Shown piece by piece: positions 21,511 through 30,095 of a stretch of 64,000 bases of DNA. Position 1 is the first letter of the stretch; every line of letters begins with the position of its first letter. A model generated the notes under the pieces. The model made no database searches and was not told the origin of the DNA. It saw nothing but the letters and a program-made list of their open reading frames with translations. The stretch is taken from assembly GCA_015064785.1 (NCBI GenBank), contig SVRM01000004.1:1-64000 (forward strand), read 5' to 3'. A program made the translations under genes and the position numbers. The stretch comes from Oscillospiraceae bacterium. Lineage in GTDB: Bacteria; Bacillota; Clostridia; Oscillospirales; CAG-272.

Positions 21511-22295
21511 GTGATCGGATCCTTTTTGCCGTTCTTCGGTTCCGGCTGCTTTGTCAGATGTGTACCGTAGGTTTCGGAACGGCGGAATTCATAGGGTGGA
21601 ATCCCGTTCTCAAAGAGATCGGGACGTTTTTGCTTTGTGCGTTCCACAGAGGCATCATAACGCCAGCGGGCAACCTTTTCGTGATCTCCCGACAACAGAA
21701 TATCGGGAATCCGCTTGCCGTGGAATTCGACCGGACGTGTGTACTGCGGATATTCCAGAAGTCCGGAGGAGATGGATTCTTCCTCATAGCATTCGGGGGA
21801 GGCCAGGACACCGTCAATCATGCGCGCAACACAGTCCACGACGATACATGCCGGAATCTCACCACCGGTCAGTACATAGTCGCCGATGGAGATCTCCTCG
21901 TCGACAATTTCTTCAAGAACGCGCTCGTCGATTCCCTCATAATGACCGCACAGAAACACAAGGTTGTCATAGGAGAGCAGCTCACGCGCTTTTTCCTGCG
22001 TGAATACTTTGCCCTGCGGCGACATGTAAATGACGCGGCGGCGCAGATCGGGCTTGTCCGATTGCGCATCGACAATGCCTTTGTAGCAGTTGTATACAGC
22101 AGGTGCGGCAAGGAGCATTCCTTTTCCGCCGCCGGCAGGCGTTCCGTCGACACGCCGCCATTTGTCCGGGGACCAGTCGCGGATATCGTGCGTGCGGATG
22201 TCGATATAACCGGCTGCTGCTGCCCGACCGATGATGCTGGCGCCAAGAACAGTATCAACCAGCTCCGGAAACAGCGTCATAATGTCAAATCTCAC
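21507..22295 (-). CDS. trmD: tRNA (guanine-N1)-methyltransferase TrmD
   Basis: MRFDIMTLFPELVD, GGGKGMLL, LCGHYEGIDERV, SIGDYVLTGGE. Confidence 0.97.
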   Translation of the reverse strand: MRFDIMTLFPELVDTVLGASIIGRAAAAGYIDIRTHDIRDWSPDKWRRVDGTPAGGGKGMLLAAPAVYNCYKGIVDAQSDKPDLRRRVIYMSPQGKVFTQEKARELLSYDNLVFLCGHYEGIDERVLEEIVDEEISIGDYVLTGGEIPACIVVDCVARMIDGVLASPECYEEESISSGLLEYPQYTRPVEFHGKRIPDILLSGDHEKVARWRYDASVERTKQKRPDLFENGIPPYEFRRSETYGTHLTKQPEPKNGKKDPIT

Positions 22296-22852
22296 GGTGC
22301 TTCCTCCTCATGGGGTTCCGGACCGTCGGTTTTTCCGTCATTCCAGACTGCTTCACAAAACATGCCGGGAATGGGACGGACATAGATGCCGTTCGGCGGG
22401 TCGAGCCGGATCAGGAACTGTTTGACGGCAGGGAGGTATACCGGTCCTTTTTTTGTACGGACCTCGTAGAGATCGTTTGCCGGATTTTCAATAATATTGG
22501 TCAGGATACCGTATTTTGTACCGTTGTCAGCATCGATAACCGGTGTGCCGATCATATCGGAGATGAAAAATTCACCGTCGTCCAGCGGAATATCCGTGCG
22601 TGCGGCATACAGCACACGTTCCTTGTACTTTGCACCGTCTTCCGGGTTTTCAACGCCCTGGATACGCAGAAGACAAAATCGTCCGTGCATTCGGACATCG
22701 GAGATAGAAACGGGCTTTTGACCCGCATCATCCAGGTACAGTGTTTTGATGCGTTTGATGGTATCGGGAGAATCACACCACAGATCCAGCTTCAGATCAC
22801 CGCGGATGCCGTGGGTGTTGATGATTTTTGCAATTTCAAGATACTGTTTCAT
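22292..22852 (-). CDS. rimM: Ribosome maturation factor RimM
   Basis: MKQYLEIAKIINTHGIRGDLKL ... DDGEFFISDMIG ... VYLPAVKQFL; start at 22852 after aaggaa SD; adjacent to trmD. Confidence 0.93.
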   Translation of the reverse strand: MKQYLEIAKIINTHGIRGDLKLDLWCDSPDTIKRIKTLYLDDAGQKPVSISDVRMHGRFCLLRIQGVENPEDGAKYKERVLYAARTDIPLDDGEFFISDMIGTPVIDADNGTKYGILTNIIENPANDLYEVRTKKGPVYLPAVKQFLIRLDPPNGIYVRPIPGMFCEAVWNDGKTDGPEPHEEEAP

Positions 22853-23052
22853 CGGAATGCTTCCTTTTCCATTGAGATATCTCTTTATATTATAACACAG
22901 AGAATCGTCATTTGTATGAAATAATTGTGAACATTGGAAGAACATGGCATACAAAGACGAATTTTCTTTCACCGATTTTTCTGAATTTGCGCCGTAAATC
23001 TGACATGACACGAAAAAAATTCAAAATTTTCTGACAAAAATATGAAAAACTC

Positions 23053-23081
23053 TTGACAGGAGGGAAATTTTACGCTATAAT
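23053..23081 (+). promoter_or_regulatory. Consensus sigma-A promoter of rpsU
   Basis: TTGACA (23053-23058) - 17 bp - TATAAT (23076-23081). Confidence 0.9.
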
Positions 23082-23137
23082 ATTACTGTGATGCAATGTC
23101 ATCAAATGCATTGCTGTTGCGAGGGGAGGGATTACAG

Positions 23138-23317
23138 ATGGCAGAGGTCAGAGTCAAGGAAAATGAAACACTGGACAGCGCGCTGCGCCGTTTCAAGAGA
23201 CAGTGTGCAAGATCCGGCGTACTCACCGAGCTTCGCAAGAGAGAGCATTACGAAAAGCCCAGCGTAAAGCGTAAGAAGAAGTCTGAAGCTGCAAGAAAGC
23301 GCAAGTACAAGGGTTAA
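23138..23317 (+). CDS. rpsU: 30S ribosomal protein S21
   Basis: [56 protein letters not shown] ggggaggg. Confidence 0.97.
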   Translation: MAEVRVKENETLDSALRRFKRQCARSGVLTELRKREHYEKPSVKRKKKSEAARKRKYKG

Positions 23318-23360
23318 TCGTGAGTGATCTCCCGAAGATCTGATTGCGAAACAACAAATC

Positions 23361-23392
23361 AGGAGCTGTTAAAAACGGCTCCTTTTTGTTTT
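23361..23392 (+). terminator. Intrinsic terminator of rpsU
   Basis: aggagctgtt ... aacggctcct stem followed by ttttgtttt. Confidence 0.82.
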
Positions 23393-23448
23393 GCCCAAAA
23401 TGATGGGTCTGCGGCCGACGGATGTGCAGCAGACCCATTGTGTTTGGA

Positions 23449-25002
23449 TCAGTTGTCAAGATAGTATGCGCGAAGAGCAGCAGCGCGGTCGTCGTCAATG
23501 ACTTCCTTTGTCAGAACAAACTCATCAATGACCGCTGACAGCTGTGTCGGATGCGCACGGGTACCGTCTTGACCGATGGTAAAGGGCAGGGAGGTCAGGT
23601 CATAGTCCACGAGTGCACCGCGCATGGAAATCTGTGCGGCACGCTTGAAGTCCAGATAAACCGTCGATGTGTTGGCAGTACGGTCAACGGAGGCGATGAT
23701 GTGCATCCAGCCATCGGTATAGTCCAGCGGCAGCGGAACGTCAAATCCCCAGTCTCCCTCTCCCCATCCGAATGTCATACGCAGAAGGTGCGGGCGAATA
23801 TAGAAGCAGAAGCCGGGGTTATTGCCGGAGCTGCGGTCCTGATTGGCAAAGATCGACGGATCACCGGCAACGCCGCCTGTTTTGAACCAGAACGACACGG
23901 AGAACGATTCCTTGCCGGGAATGATGTTATCCAGCGTCAGACAGCCGTCGTCGAGCTTATAGCCGGTACCGAGGAAGCCGTTCGGGAAATACTGCTTGCC
24001 GTGTGCAGTGACGGCGGTATTGCCGCTTGCGTCACGGTAATCGGTGTTTTCAAAAGGCAGGTAAGCGCAGAGCTTGCCTGCATCGAGCAGGGATATGACG
24101 GGCTGCTGCGGAGCAGGCTTTGCATCGGTTGTCCGGTGTGCGGTTTTGGTAGGCAGGGATGTAAATACAGGGCGTTCGCCATCTGTGAAGTTTGTAAAAA
24201 GACCGTCGGGAACGCGCGCGGTCCACGTTTGGGGCTGTTCTACACCGAGCGCATAGAGACAGACGGCAGCATTGTCGCGGATGACCATGTCGCCGATTGT
24301 TCCGGCACGGACGGTCTTTCCGGCGGCACCCCAGAAGACGATCTTTTCGTCATCGGTGACACCACCATGGCTGTGACCGAAGCCGCCGTGATCTGCGGTG
24401 ACGATGAACAGTGTGTCATCGATGAAGCCGCGCTTGACATACATCTCATGAATCCGTCCGATCAGTCTGTCGGTGACAGTGATGCGGTCGAGGTGTTCTT
24501 TTGTGCCGTAGCCGTGACCGTGTCCCGCACCGTCAACCCAGTCAAACTGGACAAACAGCATCATTGGATCGTGATCTTCCAGATACGCACAGATCTTGTC
24601 GGTCAGTTCATCGTCACCTGCCGTGTCTTCGTATACACCGAGGTTGTTTTCGATGATACCGTAGTTGATCGGATTCCAGCAGCAGAAGGAAGCCAGTTCA
24701 GCATTCGGATACGCCGCGCGGATTTCGCGGAACAGAGAGGGGAACGGGGAATCGACATCATAGGGGATTGAGGACACAATACCGTTGGTGCGGCGATGAA
24801 CCTCGGGCGTGACACCGAGCAGCATGGAACCCCAGCATTCTGCGGAAATCGTTGGAATCGCAGTCAGAACGTTGTAGTTTGTCGCGCCGTTCGCAAAGAT
24901 GCGGTCCATGTTCGGTGTCGGTGTGCGGTTGAAAAAATTGCCTGCGCCGTCAACGCCGAGGACGACGACGTGTTTGTAGATGTAGCTGTTGTTTTTCTTC
25001 AT
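23449..25002 (-). CDS. Alkaline phosphatase/type I phosphodiesterase-like protein with C-terminal LamG-like domain
   Basis: VVVLGVDGAGNFF, PTPNMDRIFANG, VTADHGGFGHSHGG; C-term FSVSFWFKTGG ... GWMHIIASVDRTANTSTVYLD LamG-like. Confidence 0.82.
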   Translation of the reverse strand: MKKNNSYIYKHVVVLGVDGAGNFFNRTPTPNMDRIFANGATNYNVLTAIPTISAECWGSMLLGVTPEVHRRTNGIVSSIPYDVDSPFPSLFREIRAAYPNAELASFCCWNPINYGIIENNLGVYEDTAGDDELTDKICAYLEDHDPMMLFVQFDWVDGAGHGHGYGTKEHLDRITVTDRLIGRIHEMYVKRGFIDDTLFIVTADHGGFGHSHGGVTDDEKIVFWGAAGKTVRAGTIGDMVIRDNAAVCLYALGVEQPQTWTARVPDGLFTNFTDGERPVFTSLPTKTAHRTTDAKPAPQQPVISLLDAGKLCAYLPFENTDYRDASGNTAVTAHGKQYFPNGFLGTGYKLDDGCLTLDNIIPGKESFSVSFWFKTGGVAGDPSIFANQDRSSGNNPGFCFYIRPHLLRMTFGWGEGDWGFDVPLPLDYTDGWMHIIASVDRTANTSTVYLDFKRAAQISMRGALVDYDLTSLPFTIGQDGTRAHPTQLSAVIDEFVLTKEVIDDDRAAALRAYYLDN

Positions 25003-25017
25003 GGTGAAATCCTTTCG

Positions 25018-25833
25018 TCACAGTTCAATGACATGGTCGCCTTCCTGCATCAGATAGTGACGCTTGATGCCGCCGATCTCGCTCATCCAGCCGCGAACAA
25101 TGACCGTTTTGAACTGATTGGTGTCATAACCGCCGGGACCCATGTTGTCCCAAAGCCAGGTCGGTGTGCACCACAGGCAGTAGGATGGACGAATCGCTTC
25201 GTATACCTCACGGGAAACGCCGTTCTGTCCGTGATGGGCCATCTGGACATAATCGGCTTTGATGAGTGCCGGATCGGTGTCATGGAGAAGCTGTTTGCCG
25301 CCTGCAACACCGAGGTCGCCGAGAAAGAGCAGGGAGGTTTCACCGACAGTCACACGGTAAACGAGCGAGGAGTCGTTGATGTTGCGGCACAGCTCCTCAT
25401 GCGGGTCACGCAGAACGCGGACGGAGAATCCGTCATAGTCGTGAATATCGCCGCACTTCGGGGTGATGACGGGAATTGCTTTTGCCGCGAGTGTGTCCAT
25501 GACCCACGTGCGGACGGCAGACGAGGTGACTTTTCCCTGCATCGGTTCCCATGCATCGATCAGCTCACCTGCTGGGAAATTGCAGCAGACGCGGTCGATC
25601 TGGATGTCGGGATGATCTTCTGCGATCTTGGTCATTGCGCTGACATGGTCGTCGTGGATGTGCGTCAGATACCAGCAGTCCACGTGACCGCCGAGGTTTT
25701 TCAGATAGTTGTACAGATAGTCCGCCTCGGTCGGGAATCCGCCGTCGATGACGATGGTGGAGGTTTCGGACTGTAAGATAAAGGATGTGTTGATCGTATT
25801 GGTGACAGAATGGAGCATATGGAGCTTTGGCAT
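25018..25833 (-). CDS. Metallo-beta-lactamase-fold hydrolase (ComEC-MBL-like)
   Basis: TIVIDGG, THIHDDHVSAM, LLFLGDLG, AHHGQNGVS. Confidence 0.85.
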   Translation of the reverse strand: MPKLHMLHSVTNTINTSFILQSETSTIVIDGGFPTEADYLYNYLKNLGGHVDCWYLTHIHDDHVSAMTKIAEDHPDIQIDRVCCNFPAGELIDAWEPMQGKVTSSAVRTWVMDTLAAKAIPVITPKCGDIHDYDGFSVRVLRDPHEELCRNINDSSLVYRVTVGETSLLFLGDLGVAGGKQLLHDTDPALIKADYVQMAHHGQNGVSREVYEAIRPSYCLWCTPTWLWDNMGPGGYDTNQFKTVIVRGWMSEIGGIKRHYLMQEGDHVIEL

Positions 25834-25921
25834 GAGAGGTTCCTCCTTGGATGATTTTGTTACTAATATTTTACATCAAAATCGGAAATTGTCAAGGGGA
25901 ATACACAAATTTCCTTGCGAA

Positions 25922-25953
25922 ACGAAAAAACCGCCGCACATCCGCACGACGGT
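25922..25953 (-). terminator. Intrinsic terminator downstream of Veg-like gene
   Basis: On minus strand: aaccgtcgtgc ... gcggcggtt (G-U containing stem) then tttttt. Confidence 0.65.
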
Positions 25954-25960
25954 TACCTGT

Positions 25961-26218
25961 TTATTTTGCAAATGCTTTGTTCAGTTCCACAATTTCGATC
26001 TGTCCTGTCAGAATGTCCTTGTATTGCAGGGTGTGGCAGAGCGGTGTACCGGTCGTGCATTCTTCCAGGCGGAAGACGTGCGGGTAAATGCCGCAGAGCT
26101 TCGCCGGGGAATGGTGCAGATCGATCTTCGGATGTGTCATCTGAAAATTGACATGCACCTCTGGATTGGTTTCATACAGCACGCGGAGCTTATGCTTGAT
26201 GATATCGAGTGTGTCCAT
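25961..26218 (-). CDS. Veg-like small protein
   Basis: 85 aa; GIYPHVFRLEE and HTLQYKDILTGQIEIVEL resemble Veg AETYPSVFVIQL and SYSYADILTETVEL. Confidence 0.55.
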   Translation of the reverse strand: MDTLDIIKHKLRVLYETNPEVHVNFQMTHPKIDLHHSPAKLCGIYPHVFRLEECTTGTPLCHTLQYKDILTGQIEIVELNKAFAK

Positions 26219-26304
26219 AAAAAATCCTCCATTATCTGTGATGCGGAGTCTTTTTCGGAGAGAAAGCTGCCTGAAAACTGCGCCGGTGGGAGTCCGACAA
26301 CCAT

Positions 26305-26333
26305 ATTATACCATAAAACAGGAAAAAAGTCAA
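26305..26333 (-). promoter_or_regulatory. Sigma-A-type promoter for Veg-like gene
   Basis: Minus strand TTGACT - 17 bp - TATAAT (-35 at 26328-26333, -10 at 26305-26310). Confidence 0.75.
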
Positions 26334-26345
26334 AGGAGGTTTTGC

Positions 26346-26383
26346 ACAAAAAGATCCCGGAAGCCAAGCGGCAGCCGGGATCT
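26346..26383 (-). terminator. Intrinsic terminator of fucI
   Basis: Minus strand agatcccgg ... ccgggatct then ttttgt. Confidence 0.8.
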
Positions 26384-26399
26384 GAATATATAACCGGGA

Positions 26400-28235
26400 T
26401 CAGTACTTCTTGTACATCGGACCGTAAGCCGCGCAAGCACGGTAGTCCTGACCTTCCTTGTCCATGCCGAATGCATTCCATGCAGCGGGACGGAAGATCT
26501 GTTCTTCGGGAACATTGTGCATACAGACGGGGATGCGGAGGATGGAGCAGAGGGTGATGAGGTCAGCTCCTATGTGACCGTAGGAGATTGCACCGTGGTT
26601 TGCACCCCAGTTCATCATCACCTCATATGCGGTCTTGAAGGGAGAGCCTTCCTTGCCGTCACAGCGCGGTGCGAACCATGTGCAGGGCCAGGTCGGGTTG
26701 GTGCGTTCCATCAGCTTGTCGTTGACATCCTCGGGCAGATTGACCGTCCAGCCTTCTGCAATCTGGAGCACCGGACCAAGTCCCTTGACGAGATTCAGTC
26801 GAATCATCGTGCAGGGCATTTCTGCGAAGGTGTTGAAGTGAGAGGAGAATCCGCCGCCGCGGAAGTTGTCGAAGCCCGCTTCGCACCAGACGGTTGCGTC
26901 GGTCATCTTCTTGATGTCTTCCTCGGTGACTTCCCACCAACGCTTCATGACAGCGTTGCCGTTCTCGTCGGTGCAGACACCGGATGCATCCAGACAAGCC
27001 GCGCCGGAGTTGAGCAGGTGGATGATACCGTTGGATTCTGCCGCCTTGCCCTCGAGCTTGTAGCCGGTAACGCGCTCGGTTGCTTCACCCGACCAGTAGG
27101 TACGGACATCGGCGAAGATCTGTGCGCGGTGGGTGAGCAGACGCATCATCAGCATACCCATGCCGTTGAGAACGTCGTTTTCGGTTGCGAGGGTGTACGG
27201 TTCGCGTGCACCTTCATAGTCGAAGGTGGAGGAGAGCAGTGCTTCAGGATAGTCGCAGTTCGGCCAATGGTCTGTCCACTGACGCTGACCCTGGAAACCG
27301 CCGGCGATGGCGTTGTGACCGACCTTTTCCTCGACAAATGCATCGGGGAGCTTGTCGTTGCCGCACATCAGATCCTTGATGATGCAGTACATCTTGACGG
27401 TGAATTCCCACTGCTTTTCCTTTTCTTCATCCGTGAACTTGATGCGGCGGTTTTCGCCGAGGAATTCAACGGATTCGGGGTTGTCGTCGCGGCCTTCCTT
27501 GCAGTGTTCCTTTGTCCATGCAAGTGCCTTCTGATAGGCTTCTTCATCATAGATGCCTTCTTCCATACGGCGGAGGATTTCAACCTCGTCTACGGATTCG
27601 ACGCGCATACCGAAGTATGCTTCCATCATGTCCTGATCGATGATGGAGCCTGCAATACCCATACACTGGGAGCCGATTTGCAGGTAGGACTTGCCGCGCA
27701 TGGTAGCAGCTGCGATTGCGGTACGGCCGAAGCGGAGGAGCTTTTCCTGGACGTCTTCGGGGATATCGGTGATCTGGTCAAGGTCCTGAACCTCATGACC
27801 GTAGATGCCGAATGCCGGCAGCCCCTTCTGTGCGTGACCGGCAAGCACTGCTGCCAGATAAACCGCACCGGGGCGTTCGGTGCCGTTGAAGCCCCAGACA
27901 CCCTTAATGGTCATGGGATCCATATCCATGGTTTCGGAGCCGTAGCACCAGCAGGGGGTAACGGACAGTGTGATGTCGACGCCTGCTTTCTTGAACTTAT
28001 CAGCACAAGCCGCAGCCTCCGGAACACGACCGATGCACGTGTCAGCCAGAATGACCTTGACAGGGTCGCCGTTGGAATAGCACAGGTTTTCCTCAAAGAG
28101 TTTCTTTGCTGCATTTGCCATAGCCCAGACCTGGGGTTCGAGGGATTCGCGCAGCATCATCGGTCCGCGGCGGCCGTCGACGATGGGACGGATGCCGATG
28201 ACGGGGTATTGGCCTGCATATCTGTTTACTGCCAT
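26400..28235 (-). CDS. fucI: L-fucose isomerase
   Basis: GIRPIVDGRRGPMMLRESLE, GVWGFNGTERPGAVYLAA, QIGSQCMGIAGSIID; full length. Confidence 0.93.
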   Translation of the reverse strand: MAVNRYAGQYPVIGIRPIVDGRRGPMMLRESLEPQVWAMANAAKKLFEENLCYSNGDPVKVILADTCIGRVPEAAACADKFKKAGVDITLSVTPCWCYGSETMDMDPMTIKGVWGFNGTERPGAVYLAAVLAGHAQKGLPAFGIYGHEVQDLDQITDIPEDVQEKLLRFGRTAIAAATMRGKSYLQIGSQCMGIAGSIIDQDMMEAYFGMRVESVDEVEILRRMEEGIYDEEAYQKALAWTKEHCKEGRDDNPESVEFLGENRRIKFTDEEKEKQWEFTVKMYCIIKDLMCGNDKLPDAFVEEKVGHNAIAGGFQGQRQWTDHWPNCDYPEALLSSTFDYEGAREPYTLATENDVLNGMGMLMMRLLTHRAQIFADVRTYWSGEATERVTGYKLEGKAAESNGIIHLLNSGAACLDASGVCTDENGNAVMKRWWEVTEEDIKKMTDATVWCEAGFDNFRGGGFSSHFNTFAEMPCTMIRLNLVKGLGPVLQIAEGWTVNLPEDVNDKLMERTNPTWPCTWFAPRCDGKEGSPFKTAYEVMMNWGANHGAISYGHIGADLITLCSILRIPVCMHNVPEEQIFRPAAWNAFGMDKEGQDYRACAAYGPMYKKY

Positions 28236-28289
28236 AATTTTGCTTCCTTTCTGAAATGAAAATTTATTATGAATACTATCATTATATAC

Positions 28290-28319
28290 TTGAAAAACAG
28301 AAAATACTTGTGTTATAAT
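28290..28319 (+). promoter_or_regulatory. Sigma-A-type promoter for AraC-family regulator
   Basis: TTGAAA (28290-28295) - 18 bp - TATAAT (28314-28319). Confidence 0.65.
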
Positions 28320-28377
28320 AGTATAAAGTATAACGATATTAAGAAAATCATGGCAGATGCACCAAAGGAGGCGTAAA

Positions 28378-29247
28378 ATGAGCTACAATGAGCTGAAACA
28401 GCACGGAACGGCATCGTTTCCGTTCGGTCTGTACCGCATCGATCACACGCACCCCAAGTACGAAATGCAGCATCACTGGCACAGCGAGCACGAGATTATC
28501 CGTGTGCTGTCCGGAGTTCTGCATATCACGCTGAACAACCGTGCCATTACCGCATCTGCCGGGGATCTTTTGTATGTCAACGGTGAGGTGGTACACGGTG
28601 CGGTTCCCGAGGACTGCATTTATGAGTGCATTGTGTATACGCCGCAGTTTCTGTCAATGCCGCAGAGCGATTTTTTCGACTCGCTGACCGGGCATACGCT
28701 GTTTATCACCGAGCATTTTCCGCATACAGACACGTCATCCGATGCTCTGCGCACGATTACCGATTCGATATTTCTTGCACTGCGGGAGGACGGTGAGGAG
28801 GCGCGGTATGCCGTTGTCGGCGGCTTCTATCGGATGTTCGGCTGGCTGTGCGGTCACCATGCATATACCGAATCGCTGTCAATGCAGACACTCCCCTCGC
28901 GCGATGAAAAGAATGTACAGAAGCTCAAGCATGTTCTGTCCTTTATCCGCGGTGCTTATGACCGGCCGATTGCACTTGACGATATGGCGGCGGCGGCAGA
29001 TATGTCTCCGCAGTACTTCTGTACCTTCTTCAAGCAGATGACCGACAAAACGCCGTTTGCTTATGTCAATGCCTATCGCATTGAGCGTGCCTGCCGCAAG
29101 CTGCTGGGAACCGATCTGTCTGTTACCGATATCGCGTTTTCCTGCGGCTTCAACGATCTGTCTTATTTCATCAAGACCTTCAAGGCGGAGAAGGGCATGA
29201 CGCCGCGTGCATTCCGCCGGGGAGAGACGGAAAACAGCGAAAATTGA
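28378..29247 (+). CDS. AraC-family transcriptional regulator with cupin-like N-terminus
   Basis: N-term HHWHSEHEIIRVLSG; C-term LDDMAAAADMSPQYFCTFFKQMTDKTPFAYVNAYRIERACRKLL and IAFSCGFNDLSYFIKTFKAEKGMTPRAFR; SD aaggagg. Confidence 0.92.
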   Translation: MSYNELKQHGTASFPFGLYRIDHTHPKYEMQHHWHSEHEIIRVLSGVLHITLNNRAITASAGDLLYVNGEVVHGAVPEDCIYECIVYTPQFLSMPQSDFFDSLTGHTLFITEHFPHTDTSSDALRTITDSIFLALREDGEEARYAVVGGFYRMFGWLCGHHAYTESLSMQTLPSRDEKNVQKLKHVLSFIRGAYDRPIALDDMAAAADMSPQYFCTFFKQMTDKTPFAYVNAYRIERACRKLLGTDLSVTDIAFSCGFNDLSYFIKTFKAEKGMTPRAFRRGETENSEN

Positions 29248-29400
29248 CAGATTTTTCCGCGACTTCAAGAAAAGTTCACATATACTTCATGATGCAGACA
29301 TGGGCAGGCGTTATAATATAATTATGAACATAGACAAAAATCCGACAAAGTTAACAATTTAACAAGCCGGATGACAAATACATCATACGGAGGTACCACT

Positions 29401-30090
29401 ATGTCTACAAAGATTCTTGTCATTGATGACGATACCAACATCTGCGAAATGCTGCGGGTGTATCTGGAAAACGAAGGCTACGAAGTCAAGACCGCAAACG
29501 ACGGCGCAGAAGGCGTTGCCTATTTCAAGATGTATGAGCCGGACCTTGTCCTGCTCGATATCATGCTTCCCCGCAAGGACGGCTGGCAGGTCTGCCGCGA
29601 AATTCGCGAAATCTCGAACAAGCCGATTATTATGGTCACAGCAAAGGGCGAGGTCTTCGATAAGGTTCTCGGCTTTGAGCTGGGTGCGGATGACTTTATG
29701 GTCAAGCCTCTGGAAATGAAGGAGCTTTCTGTTCGTGTCAAGGCGATGCTCCGCCGCTGTGCAACACATGATTCCACAACGGATGAGGAGACGGTCAAGT
29801 TTGACAACATTGAGATTTCCCGTCTGAAGTATGAGCTGAAGATCAAGGGCAAGTCTGTCGATATTCCGCCCAAGGAGCTGGAGCTGCTCTACTTCCTTGC
29901 ATCCAACTACAACCGCGTGTTCACGCGCGATCAGCTGCTGGACAAGGTCTGGGGCTTTGATTATCTCGGTGACTCCAGAACCGTTGACGTCCATGTAAAA
30001 CGCCTGAGAGAGAAGCTGGAGGGTGTCTCCGATAAGTGGGTGCTCAAGACGGTCTGGGGCGTCGGCTACAAGTTTGAACTGCTTCAGTAA
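29401..30090 (+). CDS. OmpR/PhoB-family response regulator
   Basis: ILVIDDDTNICEML, DLVLLDIMLPRKDG, winged helix GDSRTVDVHVKRLREKLE; SD ggaggt. Confidence 0.95.
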   Translation: MSTKILVIDDDTNICEMLRVYLENEGYEVKTANDGAEGVAYFKMYEPDLVLLDIMLPRKDGWQVCREIREISNKPIIMVTAKGEVFDKVLGFELGADDFMVKPLEMKELSVRVKAMLRRCATHDSTTDEETVKFDNIEISRLKYELKIKGKSVDIPPKELELLYFLASNYNRVFTRDQLLDKVWGFDYLGDSRTVDVHVKRLREKLEGVSDKWVLKTVWGVGYKFELLQ

Positions 30091-30095
30091 TTCCT

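Noticed and set aside
23551-24771. 406-aa plus-strand ORF antisense to the LamG phosphodiesterase
   Set aside because: Shadow ORF without supporting motifs.
26517-28259. 580-aa plus-strand ORF antisense to fucI
   Set aside because: Codon-bias shadow of a clear L-fucose isomerase gene on the opposite strand; no SD or family motif.
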